From contig JAACJK010000061.1 of the NCBI GenBank assembly GCA_013368325.1, positions 248,001 through 312,000 of the forward strand: 64,000 nt of DNA, written 5' to 3'. Below are positions 42,260 through 54,429 of this stretch, one piece after another; within the stretch, counting starts at the first letter, position 1; every line of letters begins with the position of its first letter. Both the position numbers and the translations under genes were made by a program. Source of the DNA: Ephemerocybe angulata (Eukaryota > Basidiomycota > Agaricomycetes > Agaricales > Psathyrellaceae). Below the pieces are notes generated by a model that was given only the letters and a program-made list of their open reading frames with translations, did not search any database and was not told the DNA's origin.

Positions 42260-43487
42260 CATGTTAGCCGTTGTGATACTGTGAGAGAACAGCGCTCATA
42301 GTGATACCGTATACGGGCGCTTAGACGATGGACAAACAATGCCGGGGATTCCGGGTGCCACAGATCAGCAGAAAGATCTTCGTTGTTAACATCGAACTCG
42401 CCCACTGTGGCTTGCGAGGATCCTGTATGACCCCATCATTGGCCGAGCTTTCTCTGAGTAAGGTCCTAATCTCATATATCACTTGTAATTTGACTTGTAA
42501 TTTTGGGGCCGATGGGCACGGGTCGAGACACTGAAAGCCTGTCGCTTACCAAGGCCGTTAACTCATACGGATGTATGAGGCGATCATCGCACACCCGCGC
42601 ATGCTCTAGCTGGAGGCGTACGATGATCGCAAGAAGCGTATAGGTGTAGCGAACCTAAGGTCTAAATGCGATTCTATTGAATTTACTGCGTACATAGGGA
42701 CCCACAGTCACCCGCTGCCGATGTATGGGTAGTATCCACTGCCAGAGCTCATCCATGACCTCTCTTCAAGAGCCAAACGATTCCGCATTTCAGGAGCTCA
42801 GAAACTGGTAGTGAGAGACAATATTATGAACGAGAGATTGCTCAGTAAAGCTGCATAAATCATCTAAATCTGCGTAGGCGGGTAGCTTGAGTCTACGCAC
42901 AGTCTACGTTGCCTGGTATGGTATGATCTAGCCCTCACACTAACCAGTGTGACTTGGGCCTCTCAGACGGCATTTTATGCGGTCCGTTGACCAAATCTCT
43001 GGCTTTGGTGTCTCCACCGCGCGCACCGAGCATCAGCCGATTATCGGGCGCCGATCCGCGAAGCAGCTCAAGCGAGCCTTCTCGGGATTCCGAAGGCATT
43101 GATATGCAGTCCGCGCGGTTAACAACACGCCTCATAGAAGTTAGTCAGACTTCGAGAGCTACAAGATGCGTACCCCCGCGTGAAATAGTGTCCAGATGGG
43201 TAGACAGCGAAGACTTCTGGTATTTCAAGACGGTTGAAAAGCTATTCTTCAGTGCGGTAATTGTTTAGCCGCGCTATTCTTGGGTACCTGACCTCAAGGG
43301 TAGTAGGGTAAGCGTATCCTACTATGGTGCTCCGTCTGGGAGATACGCGACCTGATTTACCTTCCTCGTATTCGGGGATGCTCAGGTGGCCAACAGTAAC
43401 CGAGGAGAAACCAATGTATTTCCGAGACAGCCAAATATTTAAGGCGCGTCGTCAAAATAACAGTTCCGTCAGCTCCTGCTACTCACA
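42260..43487. other. Intergenic, no gene recognised
   Basis: Open frames near 42954-43268 (plus) and 42935-43135 (minus) overlap each other and have no signal or domain. An AT-rich AATATTTAAGG near 43433 may be the TATA region of the following esterase. Confidence 0.45.
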
Positions 43488-44526
43488 ATGTTCACCAGAG
43501 CTACTGTCTCCTTGATTGTCGCTGCGATTTGGGCCCAGAACAGCTTTGCCGCTGTTCCGCTTTACGGCCAGTGCGGTGTAGGTCGTCTTGTGCTCAATAT
43601 TCGCGACACTCAAACTAATACCCACACTAGGGAAGTGGCTACTCCGGAGACACCCAGTGTGTCAGCGGAGGCGCCTGTGTAAAGCTGAATGACTGTGGGC
43701 AGAACCACTCCTTTCTCTAACTGTGATACTGAAATGAGTTCCTCCAGGGTACTCGCAGTGCCAGCCAGGAGCTTCCGTTCCATCGACCACAGTCACTACT
43801 ACTACATCCTCCACCATCACGACCTCGGTCACCAACATCCCCACCCCCTCCTCGACCCAAGCAGGCCCTATCATCGTGCTTCCCCTCGGAGACAGCATTA
43901 CCTGGGGCATGGGTAGCAATGACGGCAACTCCTACCGCAAAGAGCTCAAGGACGAGCTCACGAAAGATGGTGTAACCATCGACTATATCGGCACGCAGAA
44001 GAACGGGAACATGCCCGATAACGACAACCAAGGGCATTCTGGTGCGACTATCTCCCAGATCTCTGGATACGCAGAGACCGCACTGAAGCAGAAGCCTGAG
44101 GTACGTTGACCATTCAGCAGGACCTATATAGAATTATTGTAAAATGACGATTCTGGGAAGGTCGTCACCCTGATGGCAGGAACGAATGATGTCGCCCAGA
44201 ACCAAGACCTCAACAACGCGCCCACTCGCCTGACCACTCTCGTTGACAAGATCTTCACCGCCTCGCCGAACGCCACGGTCCTCGTCGCCTCCATCCCCCC
44301 TCTCTCGATCTCGCAAGCCAACGTCAACTCCTACAACACTCGTCTTGAGGCTGCTATCCAGGCGAAGATTAGCGCAGGGCAACATGTGGTTTGGGTTTCG
44401 ATGAGCGCCTTGACCAACAGTGATTTGTCGGATGGCGTCCATCCAAGTGCCGCGGGATACATCAAGATGGGAGTCGCATGGCACGCTGGATGGGTCAGCG
44501 CAAAGGCGAAGGGATGGATTCGATGA
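43488..44526 (+). CDS. Secreted CBM1-linked SGNH/GDSL esterase
   Basis: Exons 43488-43577, 43631-43694, 43748-44100 and 44161-44526 join in phase. The order is: signal peptide (MFTRATVSLIVAAIWAQNSFA); a fungal cellulose-binding CBM1 rebuilt across two introns (YGQCG, GSGYSGDTQCVSG, NDWYSQCQPG); a Thr/Ser linker; and an SGNH hydrolase with block I LPLGDSITWG, block III GTND and the catalytic pair in DGVHPSAAGY. Such enzymes remove acetyl or other ester groups from hemicellulose at the cell exterior, and the CBM1 anchors them to plant cellulose. The exact ester is not readable. The domain pairing points to plant-biomass breakdown. Confidence 0.9.
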
Positions 44527-44654
44527 TTACAACGTTCGGTACAAGTACAGATACGCGTTCGTCTCGCGCACAGGATGGAGAAATGAAAATGGCGTATTCT
44601 TTTCACTTTGTCGATTCAGATCCGCAGCGAGAACTCGGGTACTGAAGAGCCTGC

Positions 44655-46671
44655 TCACACCCACCGCACAAGATTGTAAACAGCCTCGTAAACCCCACCT
44701 ACTGGTTCAAGTAGAACAAGCATGGGTATCGCTCCCCACGACATCAAGAAGTTCACCTGGACAAGTCGTACATCCGGCCTAGTGCGGTAACCCTCAAAGA
44801 GACGTTCGAAGCGATCGAGAGTGCCATCGTTGCCCTCGGGGAGGGCAGTAAGACTGAAGTCCACATTGAAATGCGGGGAGGTTATGTCGATGACGGCAAT
44901 GAAATCGTGTCGAGAGTAGCGGGGATCCCGAGGGGTCTTTAGTTCAATCTCTCTCAGATGACGGTTGTACAGGGACTCGACATATGCGACATGGTAAGCG
45001 CGAGTCGAGTGGGGATACCGCTTATGGCACGCTTTTTGACCTATGGGATAGTTGAGGACACGGCCAGTGAAGGAAATGATAGGGTTGAACCCACAGAAAT
45101 AGCCTACGCGGAACATCGAGCACTCCACACGATGTAGCTCCTTCCAGTCGTTAACCTGGCACTCTCGAGAGCAATAGGTGACAGATGAACAACCGGAGCA
45201 TTCCTTCGACTTGGACTTCAAGGGCGGGGTTCTAAGCCTGCGCTTGCACTAGCAATACGTCAATTGAGACTTCGCTTTACAGGGGTATTTCGAAACAGCT
45301 CACCGACTGATTATCGCACACATAAATACCTTCCTTCGGCATCGCGCTGTAGACTTCAACCCGATGTCGAAGTGCTTCCGAGAATTGTACGCATTCAGGC
45401 CTAAGCGCCACACTCTTGCACTTCCGCGACAAGTAGTCGAGAGGGACTTTGCTGTCGATGAACGCCGCGAGAACACGGGGTTCGATAGAATATCCACCAA
45501 GCATTTCGATGAGGTCGCGCGTGTGTGTCGTTGGATTTTTGTTGAATTCGTTGAGCTTCTCAGGAGGGAGAATTCCGGTCAGACGCGCAAGGATATCCAT
45601 GTAGCCAGATGCTACGAGCTGAGCGTGATTGCGGCTAGACAGATATTCTGGAAAGTTGACCGCGAGGACGCCCAGTTCGCGTGCAGCCATGGCAAGATAT
45701 GTCGTGGAAGCGACGTCAGATGGAGATATGCCACGAGCGATAGGAACGAGGGTGGTCGTGAACTGCTTGAGGTAGTGGGCGCTCACAAACGCGCGCTGCA
45801 ATGGTGGAGAATCGCACCCAGAGAGCCTGATGACACCGAGGAGGCTGTGAACGTATTGGATGGCAACGGAAGCGTCGGAATCGCGACGGTCGGCATCGCG
45901 GACCTGCTTTACTCTGTCGAGGGTACTCGATGCGAAGTCCTTCGCGAAATTGGGACGAGCTGAGAGTTCTTGAAGAAGTAGCTCCCTCCCGTCTTCGTCC
46001 TCCACGCACAGCTTGAACAGGTTAATGATAGGGCACCCAGCGCTAGGTTCGAAATGATGATGGTTCGCCCCTTTTCGTTTTTCGACAACCACATTCGAAT
46101 CAAGAGGTTGCAGAACGCCGGCGAGGACTTGTAGGTTCGAGAAATGCGCGGGTCCAGGTCTTGCAGGAGGCCAAATACAGTCGTGTAGCGTCCAAACTCG
46201 TCCTCTTGGTCAATTGGTTTTCCCAACATAAGATCGGGACGATCAAAGGAATGGTCAATCCACAGACATATGTCGTTGATAGATTGGATGATGTCGTCTA
46301 GAACAAGATTTTTCAGGGGAGGATTGTCGTAGAGCGCCTGGGGTATCTCGGAAAGCATATAGAGGGCGTACATCGCTCTATTGCTATGGGGTCGATTGGC
46401 TCGAGAGTACCATGGTTCGGTCTTGAATCTTGTCAGGGGCGTTGGATCCAGATACTTCAGCATGAGTTTGACAACATCGACCGTGCAGTCGGAAGAGTTG
46501 TTCCTTAGAGCTATATAGATATCCCATAGACAATCTTCAGAGCCCTTGTTCGCGGCCGCAACGAGCTTGATTTTGGCTAAGTTGAGTATATTCTGCTAGC
46601 CAGGCGACACGTACTTCTGGCGTAAGTTTTCTCGGAGCTCGAGTTCTCTGCCTATCATTTCCCCTTAGCAT
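44655..46671 (-). CDS. MYND-type zinc finger protein
   Basis: A multi-exon gene. The N-part reads KLVAAANKGSEDCLWDIYIAL and LKYLDPTPL. A long helical, armadillo-like middle (46463 to about 45285) crosses a frame change near 46035-46040 that a 69-bp intron (ending CTTCAAG) would explain. The last exon (from about 45230 to 44655) carries the MYND finger: KECSGCSSVTYCSRECQVN-W-x4-H-x3-C. The first zinc pair looks incomplete: only YVCDN precedes the final intron, without a partner Cys. MYND fingers mediate protein contacts, and this large basidiomycete family has no known role. The start is 46671 or the ATG at 46658. Confidence 0.75.
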
Positions 46672-46967
46672 CGTGGTTGCTGTTTCAAATGATTTCTGAA
46701 GGTGAGAATCGAATGGGAATCGATGAGGTGAAGGTCAGAAACAAGACGAGTTTGAAATTCTGGAGGTTTCACTGTCTCGTCATCACATGTTGCACGTGTT
46801 TGTCAAAGGCTTGGGCCTAAGCGCCCACCGGCGCCTCTCACTGATAGTCAAGACTATTAAGCTTTTCTATGTGTTTCTCACCCCTTTAAGACCAGTGCTA
46901 ACTACTCTACAATATCCATAGGGCTGGCGCCGGAGCCCGAACTTCCGCTCCCAGCAACCATACGAGA
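46672..46967. other. Spacer before the next minus-strand gene
   Basis: Contains TAAGCGCCC (46818-46826), the reverse of the GGGCGCTTA motif, upstream of the MYND gene. Nothing else seen. Confidence 0.45.
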
Positions 46968-48039
46968 TCAATGTCGCACTGCTTCTGCCTTATCAGCAAT
47001 CTTCTTGGCTACGAACGCACTCTGTGCTTTCTTGTGATCTGCGTCACATCTCACCCTCCTTCCCTTATGCCTACCTGAGTCGCCAGGCTTGGAACGCCTC
47101 TTGCACTCACCCAGGCATGGGACGGAGTCCGGCTGAGGCATATAGCATAGGCATCGAGCCCTCCAATAGACTTTATCTAGAAGCTCAGCGAAAAAGTCAC
47201 TGACCTCATCACGGCCGGCACTTGGAGGGATAGGTGAAATCCCGACTCCCCAGAGTTCCGCCTCATCGTCGATGTAGCCTTTACTTCTTGAGTCTATGAC
47301 CATAGGATAGTCGAACCTGATATTGTTGGGGTTAGTGTGCTGCATTTTATCGTTCAGGGCTTCCATAAACATCTAAGGGGAGGTTTAGTATACACTATCC
47401 CAAACAGATACAGGAAACGGAGTACCTGAATGTAGTCTCTGCATATTGCTGATATCCACGCTGCGATACTCGCTTGGTCGTACGAACGATTCGGGGCGAA
47501 GACGGCAATGCGCTCACAAACACTGTCCGGCCACTGAGAGAAGTGTTAGCCAATGCACAGAACGTCTCACAAAGGATCCGACACACCTTTATGTAGAATT
47601 TTAACTCGCTGATCAACAGGTCGTCCCGCTGTGTAACCCTACGGCCGTATCTACAGGGCGGAGAGTACTCAATCGAAACATCTACATGGCGCTCTGAAGT
47701 GAAGTATAACCATGCGCCCGCGGAGGTGTATAAGTCAAACTGAGGGTAGCGTTCTGACGTATAGTACGTGGACGACTGTATCTCCCAGTTTGTTGAGCGA
47801 CATATCTCGGTAGTGTTAACTCCGCAGAAGCCTCGTAGGTTTCCGCAACTCGTTCGCAAATGTACTGCCTGGCCTTCACTCACACCTTTGCATGGGGTGA
47901 AATCTAGGCCGACCTTGAGTGTCACGAGTCTTGAGGCAGGAGTCTGAGTAGGAGATGGGCTCCGAGTCTGAGTAGAGTTGAGCCCAGAGTCATGAAGTTT
48001 GAGTTTTGTGAACGCTTTGTTGAGGGACTTGCTGGCCAT
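46968..48039 (-). CDS. Hypothetical protein (3 exons)
   Basis: Exons 47587-48039, 47426-47533 and 46968-47372 join in phase to 321 aa. It starts MASKSLNKAFTKLKLHDSG and has no signal peptide or membrane helix. The first exon is Ser/Thr/Tyr-rich with several Cys (TSCGNLRGFCG). Exon 2 reads WPDSVCERIAVFAPNRSYDQ, and the C-terminus is Lys/Arg-rich (RHKGRRVRCDADHKKAQ), possibly a nuclear signal. I do not recognise the family. An upstream in-frame ATG at 48081 would add 14 residues. Confidence 0.65.
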
Positions 48040-48381
48040 TTGTGGGGGTGTTGAGGTGAAGCTGGTCTGGCAATGCCTCAAAAGTCCAAGTGATATTTAT
48101 AGGCATTCGTCATAATTTTCAAACGATGCGGAATACAAAGAAAGAGCTGAACGCGGCAACCAGTGCTGGTCCATTGTTTCGAGGGAAATAATTGATCGCC
48201 AGCAACTAACAATTAGGCGCGCGTCTCATCACAACATCACCTGCATTCCTACCAACCCTGCGAATTCCATGGTAACCATATGAACACAGACACACTCAAT
48301 CTGTAGACTGCGTAGCTTTTACCAAATTCATTGAAAAGGGATTATAATTGTACATTTGTCCACACAGTCAACTATCTGGGA
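48040..48381. other. Spacer, no gene seen
   Basis: Promoter region of the hypothetical protein gene and the 3' flank of the secreted protein gene. No repeats noted. Confidence 0.45.
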
Positions 48382-49041
48382 TCACCTTCGATTATCTACT
48401 GGCGGCGTCAGTATGTTTCGATGGGAAAAGATCGTCAACTCACATTCGTAAAGGCGGGAAAGACCCTCGAAGTCCTTGTCCTCGTACATCTTCAAGACAA
48501 CACTGGCTTCCTGCTCGTCATCAAGGGCAATCCTCCTCTCTCGGCCCTCCTGCTGATCGAAGTACGAGAACCAGGATGCTTTCGTGATCACTGCCCCATC
48601 AGCGACCTCCGCTCCAGTCACGTTCACCAGCTCGCGTCTTCGGATCGGCGGGACATAGGTCTCTTGCGTCCACTTCCAGCTGCTCGCCCTACTCTCCGGA
48701 CCAATGCTGACACAGCCATCATATCGAATCTCGTAGGCTTTCTCTGAGCAGCTTCCATCCTTGAACCCCGTGAGGTATCCATAGTTGAGCCTGCCGTCCC
48801 CCCAGAAGCCGGATGTCGTAATGGATGCGCCGTAGATGGAAGGGTGGCCGACGGTTTTTACGCAGTCCCCGGCCTTGACGCGGTTGAAGGCGATATTGCC
48901 TCCACAGCATTGGTTCGTGCTCCAGGTAACGAGGGTGGCAGTGGAGTTGGCCGTTAGCGGGTCTTGAGCCAATGCAGAGGGAAGAGTGATGAGGGATAAG
49001 AAGGCTGCTACAGCCGGGACAGAGAAGAACGAGTTCAGCAT
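48382..49041 (-). CDS. Secreted protein, unknown function
   Basis: Signal peptide MLNSFFSVPAVAAFLSLITLPSALA, then about 175 aa with paired cysteines (NQCCGGNIAF, GDCVKTV, GSCSEKAYEIRYDGC) that suit disulfides. The frame can be read straight through, or with a 45-bp intron (48399-48443, GTGAGT donor) that leaves a 17-nt last exon; both end at the same TGA. I favour the intron because the donor is strong and the read-through stretch is atypical. A TATA box (CTTTATA, 49119-49125) lies 78 bp upstream of the ATG. Family not recognised. Confidence 0.7.
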   Translation of the reverse strand: MLNSFFSVPAVAAFLSLITLPSALAQDPLTANSTATLVTWSTNQCCGGNIAFNRVKAGDCVKTVGHPSIYGASITTSGFWGDGRLNYGYLTGFKDGSCSEKAYEIRYDGCVSIGPESRASSWKWTQETYVPPIRRRELVNVTGAEVADGAVITKASWFSYFDQQEGRERRIALDDEQEASVVLKMYEDKDFEGLSRLYECELTIFSHRNILTPPVDNRR

Positions 49042-49125
49042 CGTGGTGGGTCAAAGGATGTGGCTAGTGGGTTTCGATGGTGTCCGCTTTGACTGATGTG
49101 AGGCAGTTGAGCTAACCTCTTTATA

Positions 49126-50143
49126 GCTTTCGACGCCGTTGACCTCTATATGGCAGAGATTCCAAAGCTAGATGGGCGTTACACACCCCGGTATACGTAT
49201 AGTCCTCTTTGAGTATCTGTTCATACACACTCAGCCCCATGAGATACCGCGTTGTGAGTACTATCTGCAATCTTGTGATAAGTTCCGGACCCCACAACGC
49301 GTGCAAACGGGCACACGAAGAGCAGGGAAGAACCAAGGTATGTTAGCCGTTGAGATGCTCTGTTTATGGAAGGGGTCTGTAGCACCCACGAGAAGCCTCG
49401 AGTAATGCCCGTGAATACAAGAGCATGCGCAAAGACTCGGCCAGAGGTTTCGCCTTGGGCGCTGTTATACTCTGCGTCATGACCACAAGACACGCACGGG
49501 TGCATATAACATATAATAACGGTGGGTTTAGGACCCCCCCCCTCCATCTGCATTCCGATTCAGGCGGGTCGCCTACTACAAGCATAGAGCCCATACCAAT
49601 GACGTGCCTAATCTCTATACCAACGACGACGTTAATCCGTAATTTATCCAGAACCGGGGCGAGCGCCTAATAAACATGACGAAATGCCGTCACGAGGTAT
49701 ACTCGAGTACAAGAAATGCTGATCCCATCGCTAGATTAGGCTTGAGAGAGGGGTTTCGAAGGTCTACCGTGGATTCTCATTTTGCCTCGTGGTTGAATGA
49801 GGTTCTCTGGACATTCCATCCTATCGTGAACTTCGAAGCTTCTTCAGGAATCAGGGTATTCATGTTGCGCTTCTCTCCAATCTGGATACAAGCGTGAGTT
49901 GTGCCATCCAAAGAGGGGATGTAGTCCGTTGAGCAGCTCCGAGATAGCTGTTTGCGGTGGTGATCGCGTTTCCACCTACGTGCTTCGAAGCCGCGATGCA
50001 TATTTTAGTGTCCGAGTTGCCCACGTATGATGTACCAGTACACAGTGAGAGGCGAAATATGGAGCTGGTCTGCTATTATCATTTTTCAGCGCCGAGTGAC
50101 GACTCTTTACACTACTTCCGTCTTTAGAAAGGCAACTTCCCCA
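49126..50143. other. Intergenic, no gene recognised
   Basis: Short overlapping frames on both strands without signal peptides, domains or splice partners. Confidence 0.45.
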
Positions 50144-50687
50144 TTACCACAGCGGGCCCAGTCGTCCGTCAGAACCATCTGTGGAGCAGTATTTAGCGCC
50201 AGCGGTCTTTGTTGACCCTTCCCCAGTTGGAATACAGGTGCAGCGGTAGCAGCCAGGATCTTGAGTGTACGTCTCGAAGGTCCCGCTTGTACAGGTGCAG
50301 GGCGTTGGTCGACATGCAAGAGTGGGTGTCTCCGTCTCCGTCGCGGTTGTGGTTGTCGTATCAGGAACACAAGTGCAGTACGTGCACCCGGGAAAACTGG
50401 TAAGGGTCTCGTGTGTGCCCGAGGAACATGTGCAGGGGATGGGACGACATGCAACAGGAGGCTTCGTCGTCTTTGTTGTGGTGGGCTTGGGAGTGTGCGT
50501 TAAGGTTGGGGCTGTATTAGTTTCGGTACCTAATGGTTTTCCTAGAATGAGGTCTATCGAAGCAAACAAACAGTCAACGCATACCATAAAAGGTAGCCCC
50601 ATCTACGTGTGATGTTCTTTCTACGAACGAACATACACCCAATGCTACAGATACAAGGAAACAGACTGAAACCGGGATGGTGTGCAT
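50144..50687 (-). CDS. Secreted protein with two Cys-rich repeats
   Basis: Exons 50639-50687 and 50144-50553 join in phase to 152 aa. The first exon is a short signal peptide (MHTIPVSVCFLVSVAL). After a Thr-rich linker come two copies of ACRPxPCTCxSGTxETxTxxPGCxxCTC (six cysteines each), separated by a Thr-rich spacer (PDTTTTTATETETP), then a final single Cys. The pattern suggests two small disulfide knots on a probably O-mannosylated stalk, as in wall-bound or adhesive proteins. No known family assigned. A variant with the intron read through opens at 50602 but would lack the signal peptide. Confidence 0.72.
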
Positions 50688-50940
50688 TAGATCTAGTGTG
50701 AAGGATGAAAGGACGGACTTGGGAGGTATTTGGTAGAAGGCTCTAAACAACTCCGATGATTCAACGGTGATTCTATGGATTACAGGGCGCCAACGGTAGC
50801 TACCAGTGGCCCTTCGACGTGGAAAAGCCGAGAACGGGCCTATAGGTGTACAGGGCATGCGAGACGATATCTGGCAGACATCTGAGAATTTGTGTCATGG
50901 TTTGCGAGGCTTGCTTGTTCCTTCCCTGCAAAGCACTATA

Positions 50941-51479
50941 CTAGAAGAATGCGAGGGGGTTCGTCTCGTTTCCGTTGATTCTCTGAATGACGTCCCAATG
51001 CTCGACGAAGCAGGTCCCCTCGAATCGTAGGCGATCCATGATTGCGTTGTGGATGTCAGCATCTGGAGCTCGCATTCGATAGTGAATCAACCCATAGCCC
51101 TCTCCTGCCCACGCCGTCACATTCGAAAACTTCAAGCTCGGTGTTCCCCACAGTTCAGTGAGGAAAGCAATGGCAGGCTCTCGGCCTGAGAGGGCATCGG
51201 GGTTATGCTGGATATATGTCCTAGTTGCAACCGCACACGTCAACTCTGTTCACACAATGAGAGACGATTTATCACACACCCAGGTATATAAGCATCAAAG
51301 GCTTTCTTGGGATCCTGCTCGATGAGGAAGATGTGGGCAAAGTCTCGAATGGCCGCGGATTGCCTTTGCTGGAGGGATGGACCTCGGGCCTTCGGGTCGC
51401 ACTTGGGCCGTACAGCAGTGGCAGTTACAGACGATACGAGTAGGGTAAGAGCTGCAAGTCTCAGTGCTGAGAAGCGCAT
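50941..51479 (-). CDS. Secreted SnoaL/NTF2-like protein
   Basis: Exons 51281 or 51280 to 51479 and 50941-51230 join across a 49-58 bp intron. The best join gives KKAFDAYIPG-TYIQHNPDALSGREPAI, the conserved 'YIQHNP' block of SnoaL-like (polyketide cyclase/aldol-type) proteins. A signal peptide (MRFSALRLAALTLLVSSVTATA) precedes it. The fold is an alpha+beta cone that binds small hydrophobic ligands; catalysis is not proven. An ATG 12 nt upstream (51491) lies only 28 bp from the TATA (51519-51526), so I chose the inner ATG. The C-terminus ends NGNETNPLAFF. Confidence 0.78.
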
Positions 51480-51526
51480 AGTGGGAAGCATGAGTGCAGA
51501 TTCAATACTAAACCCGCATTTTTATA

Positions 51527-52486
51527 AGCCCTGATGCCGTATAACTTCCCACCCGGGGCCACCCTCAAGCTAGTTGGAATCCGGCGCCTCGCCATATGGC
51601 TTGGCATTAGTAATTATTCCCCGACTCCTTCAGGGGGAGGGTTCTGTGGCGAAGAAACGTCGCCACACCATATGAGCTCGTGGCCTTTGAATTTAAAGAG
51701 TAAAGTTATCTGAAAAGTGGAGGAAGAAGCGAGGAAAGGATTAGATCAAACGATGGGTAGTCGAAGGCAAGGGATTGTCCAGTATCCAAAGGAGGAGTAT
51801 CACGCAGGTGGCCATAGAGGCACAGAGTGGGCGCCCTTGAAGGTACAAGGGGTTGAGAGAATGCTCAGAAGTTGTGGACGAATGATCCGAGGCCAGCGAT
51901 GTCCGTTGGTGTGCCGAGGATCTCGGAAAGAACGATGTCTGGGGACACACGCATGACCATTGGCCCTTTCATTCGAATAACGACTCGCCTTCCTCATAAC
52001 CCGCTGCCATATAAATCTTCTAAGAGAATGGCACAGAGGCACCGTGTTCCGAATTGCATGTCAGGATATGGATTAGGGTATGCGTTGTGCTTATTCGTAG
52101 CATTCATAAGAATTTCGGATAAAGTGCAGTGTTTTCCAGATTGTCAATCTAGCCCGCATTCGATGTTGAGTTGATGTCCGTCCTTAAATTAAACGCCCAA
52201 GATAGGGGTTGATTAGCGCCGTAACCGCCGCCGTTACAATCATGTCCTCGAGTGCCCCCAGACACTGCGCTTGCCAGCGGCCGAGATGCCCAGATACCAT
52301 GACGTTTTAGTCGGACCAAATGTATAGCGTTACAAAGCACCAGGAGCTAATTTATAAGCGGAACCACTGCGCATGGACCCGGCGCCTTCCCCGAATTCGC
52401 ATACATTTCAGTACGTAAGCCCCGCATGGTCATCTATAAGTAGATACACCTGTTCACCAACCGTCCCACATAACTCCTTCCCCACA
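51527..52486. other. Intergenic, no gene recognised
   Basis: No supportable gene. The last 100 bp are the promoter of GST copy 2 (a short TATAAG lies near 52434). Confidence 0.45.
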
Positions 52487-53439
52487 ATGGTTGAGCTAAT
52501 TACACTCTACACCGCGAAGGTAAGACTAAAATACCCCACTTTGAAACCGCTAATTCTGAGACATATATAGATCTGCCCCTATGCTCAGAGGGTGAGTAAG
52601 GGTTGGCGCGAGACAATCCTCCTTCCTCATGAAGTCCCACTCTCTAGGCGGAGATAGCTTTAGAAGAAGCAGGGCTCCCATACAAGCGGTATGAGATCGA
52701 TCTTTCGAACAAGCCAGAATGGTATGCCCCGAAGGTGAACCCCGCGAGCAAGGTGCGTCAGACGATATCGTATTCACAGTAATGCCTCATCGATGGAGTT
52801 AAGGTTCCTGCGATCGCGTACGGAGGCCCGGATGTCGCTCCGGAGACACCCTCCCCCGAGTCCGCCAAGATCGCGGAATCTCTCGTTCTCCTGGAGTTCA
52901 TCGCCGACCTTTCAGCTTCGACGAAGCCACTGCTCCCAGCTGACCCAGTCGCACGCGCCAGAGCTCGATTCTTCATCGAGGCCGTGCTATCCAAGTTCAT
53001 TGGGGCATTCTACGGAGCTCTCACTCGTGGAGAAGATCCTGCTCCTGTGATGGATGCCATCGACATCTTACAGGGCCTCCTCCCAGAAGAAGGCTACGTT
53101 GTGGGGGAATGGTCTATCGCCGACGCCGCAGTAACTCCGTTTTTAGCCAGAGCTCTCGTCTCGTTCAAACATGACATCGGTGCCTATGACGAAGGTGCCG
53201 GGAAGAAGCTTTATGACGTTCAACTCTGCACACCGATGCAAAGTACGCCAGGTTCAGGAAGTACTACGCAGACGTATCGAGCCGGCCCAGCTTCAAGGAT
53301 ACTTGGCACGAGGTAAGTTAATTCGTGATGACGTGCTGGATGGGGATTTAAGCCTAATGCACATTTGCAGGACGTTATCATCGATGTCTACAGTCAGCGC
53401 TTCAACGAGCTGCGCATCCAGAGACTCGCGCAGAAGTGA
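52487..53439 (+). pseudogene. Glutathione S-transferase, omega-like, copy 2, frameshifted
   Basis: The exon pattern equals copy 1: 52487-52519, 52571-52591 (ICPYAQR), 52648-52752, 52804-53312 and 53371-53439. The frame holds until KKLYD at 53217. There the copy has 17 nt (53218-53234) where both paralogs have 12. Removing five bases (GTTCA) would give the family residues and a frame that continues through ADVSSRPSFKDTW to a stop at 53437. As written, translation leaves the frame and stops within about 35 codons, losing the last part of the C-domain. It is either a recent pseudogene or a sequence error. The rest is well conserved, including EGYVVGEWSIADAAVTP. Confidence 0.75.
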
Positions 53440-54429
53440 CCAATGCTGCGCGATGCACACATTTCATATTGCTACGATTGTATTTGTACGTAACATGTAG
53501 CTGGGATGACCAAGTTTTTGGGATTCGGGAAATGCTAAGCTATGCTCCCAACTTTCCACACCTCGAACGCGCTGGGCCATAGCCTGTGGATTTCGACGGG
53601 GCATTGGAGATGCCACGATACCAAGCCTATCGGCGGGCGGTGGAACACCGCTTACTTATCCTTAGAAACTTACACACATACACACGCACATTGTTGGTCT
53701 TCGTAAGCTTGTCGACCCTTCCATCGAAATAAGCGCCCATCATTGGGGCGGGTCCTAAAGAGCTTCCCTGCTCAAATACCATCAACGAGATGGCCCCGGA
53801 AACCGTACGCCAACACGAGGACCTTGAAAGCAAATTTCCCTTTCTGAGTGGCATCTTCAAGTGATGTGAAGTGGCCGAAAGGAGCGCTTCGCTTACGAAG
53901 ATGATGTCCATCAACCCTGGCTAGGGCGCTTATTCAGAACATGGGAACTCGCTGGAATCGACTCTCCGGCAGTTGAGAGGTCATTTTTGGGCCTATTCAT
54001 TGACTAATGGAGCTTCCCGCATCTGAGGTGGACACAGGACCACTGGCACAGGTGGACACTGATCTAATTTGGCAATGTCCATTGGTCTGTGGCAATCTGA
54101 ACTGGTCCTACGAGATTGAAACACATATTGTGCGAGATGAGCAGTAGACTGTATACCTCCCCAACTTCTAAGTACGAAACAGTATCTTTGCACATAGCTC
54201 CTCCTTGAAGGCGACACTTCGCATGGTGATCCGGATGGCGTGCCGAACCCAATTGCGTATACCAAATTGCACAAGATGGCAACATCCTCAGTCAGCATTA
54301 GGCCGCAGGCCTCATTTCGCTATCTACTCCTTTCCGAGTCTCCCTTTGAGGATGTGACAAACGTATAAAGGCGACCTGAGGAAAATGTTTGCTCCCCACA
54401 GGACGAATTTCTTTGAGTCACAAACCAAA
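53440..54429. other. Intergenic between GST copies 2 and 3
   Basis: No gene recognised. It holds two GGGCGCTTA motifs in opposite directions (53730-53738 reverse, 53924-53932 forward) and a TATA-like ACGTATAAAGG near 54362, 68 bp before the next ATG. Confidence 0.5.
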
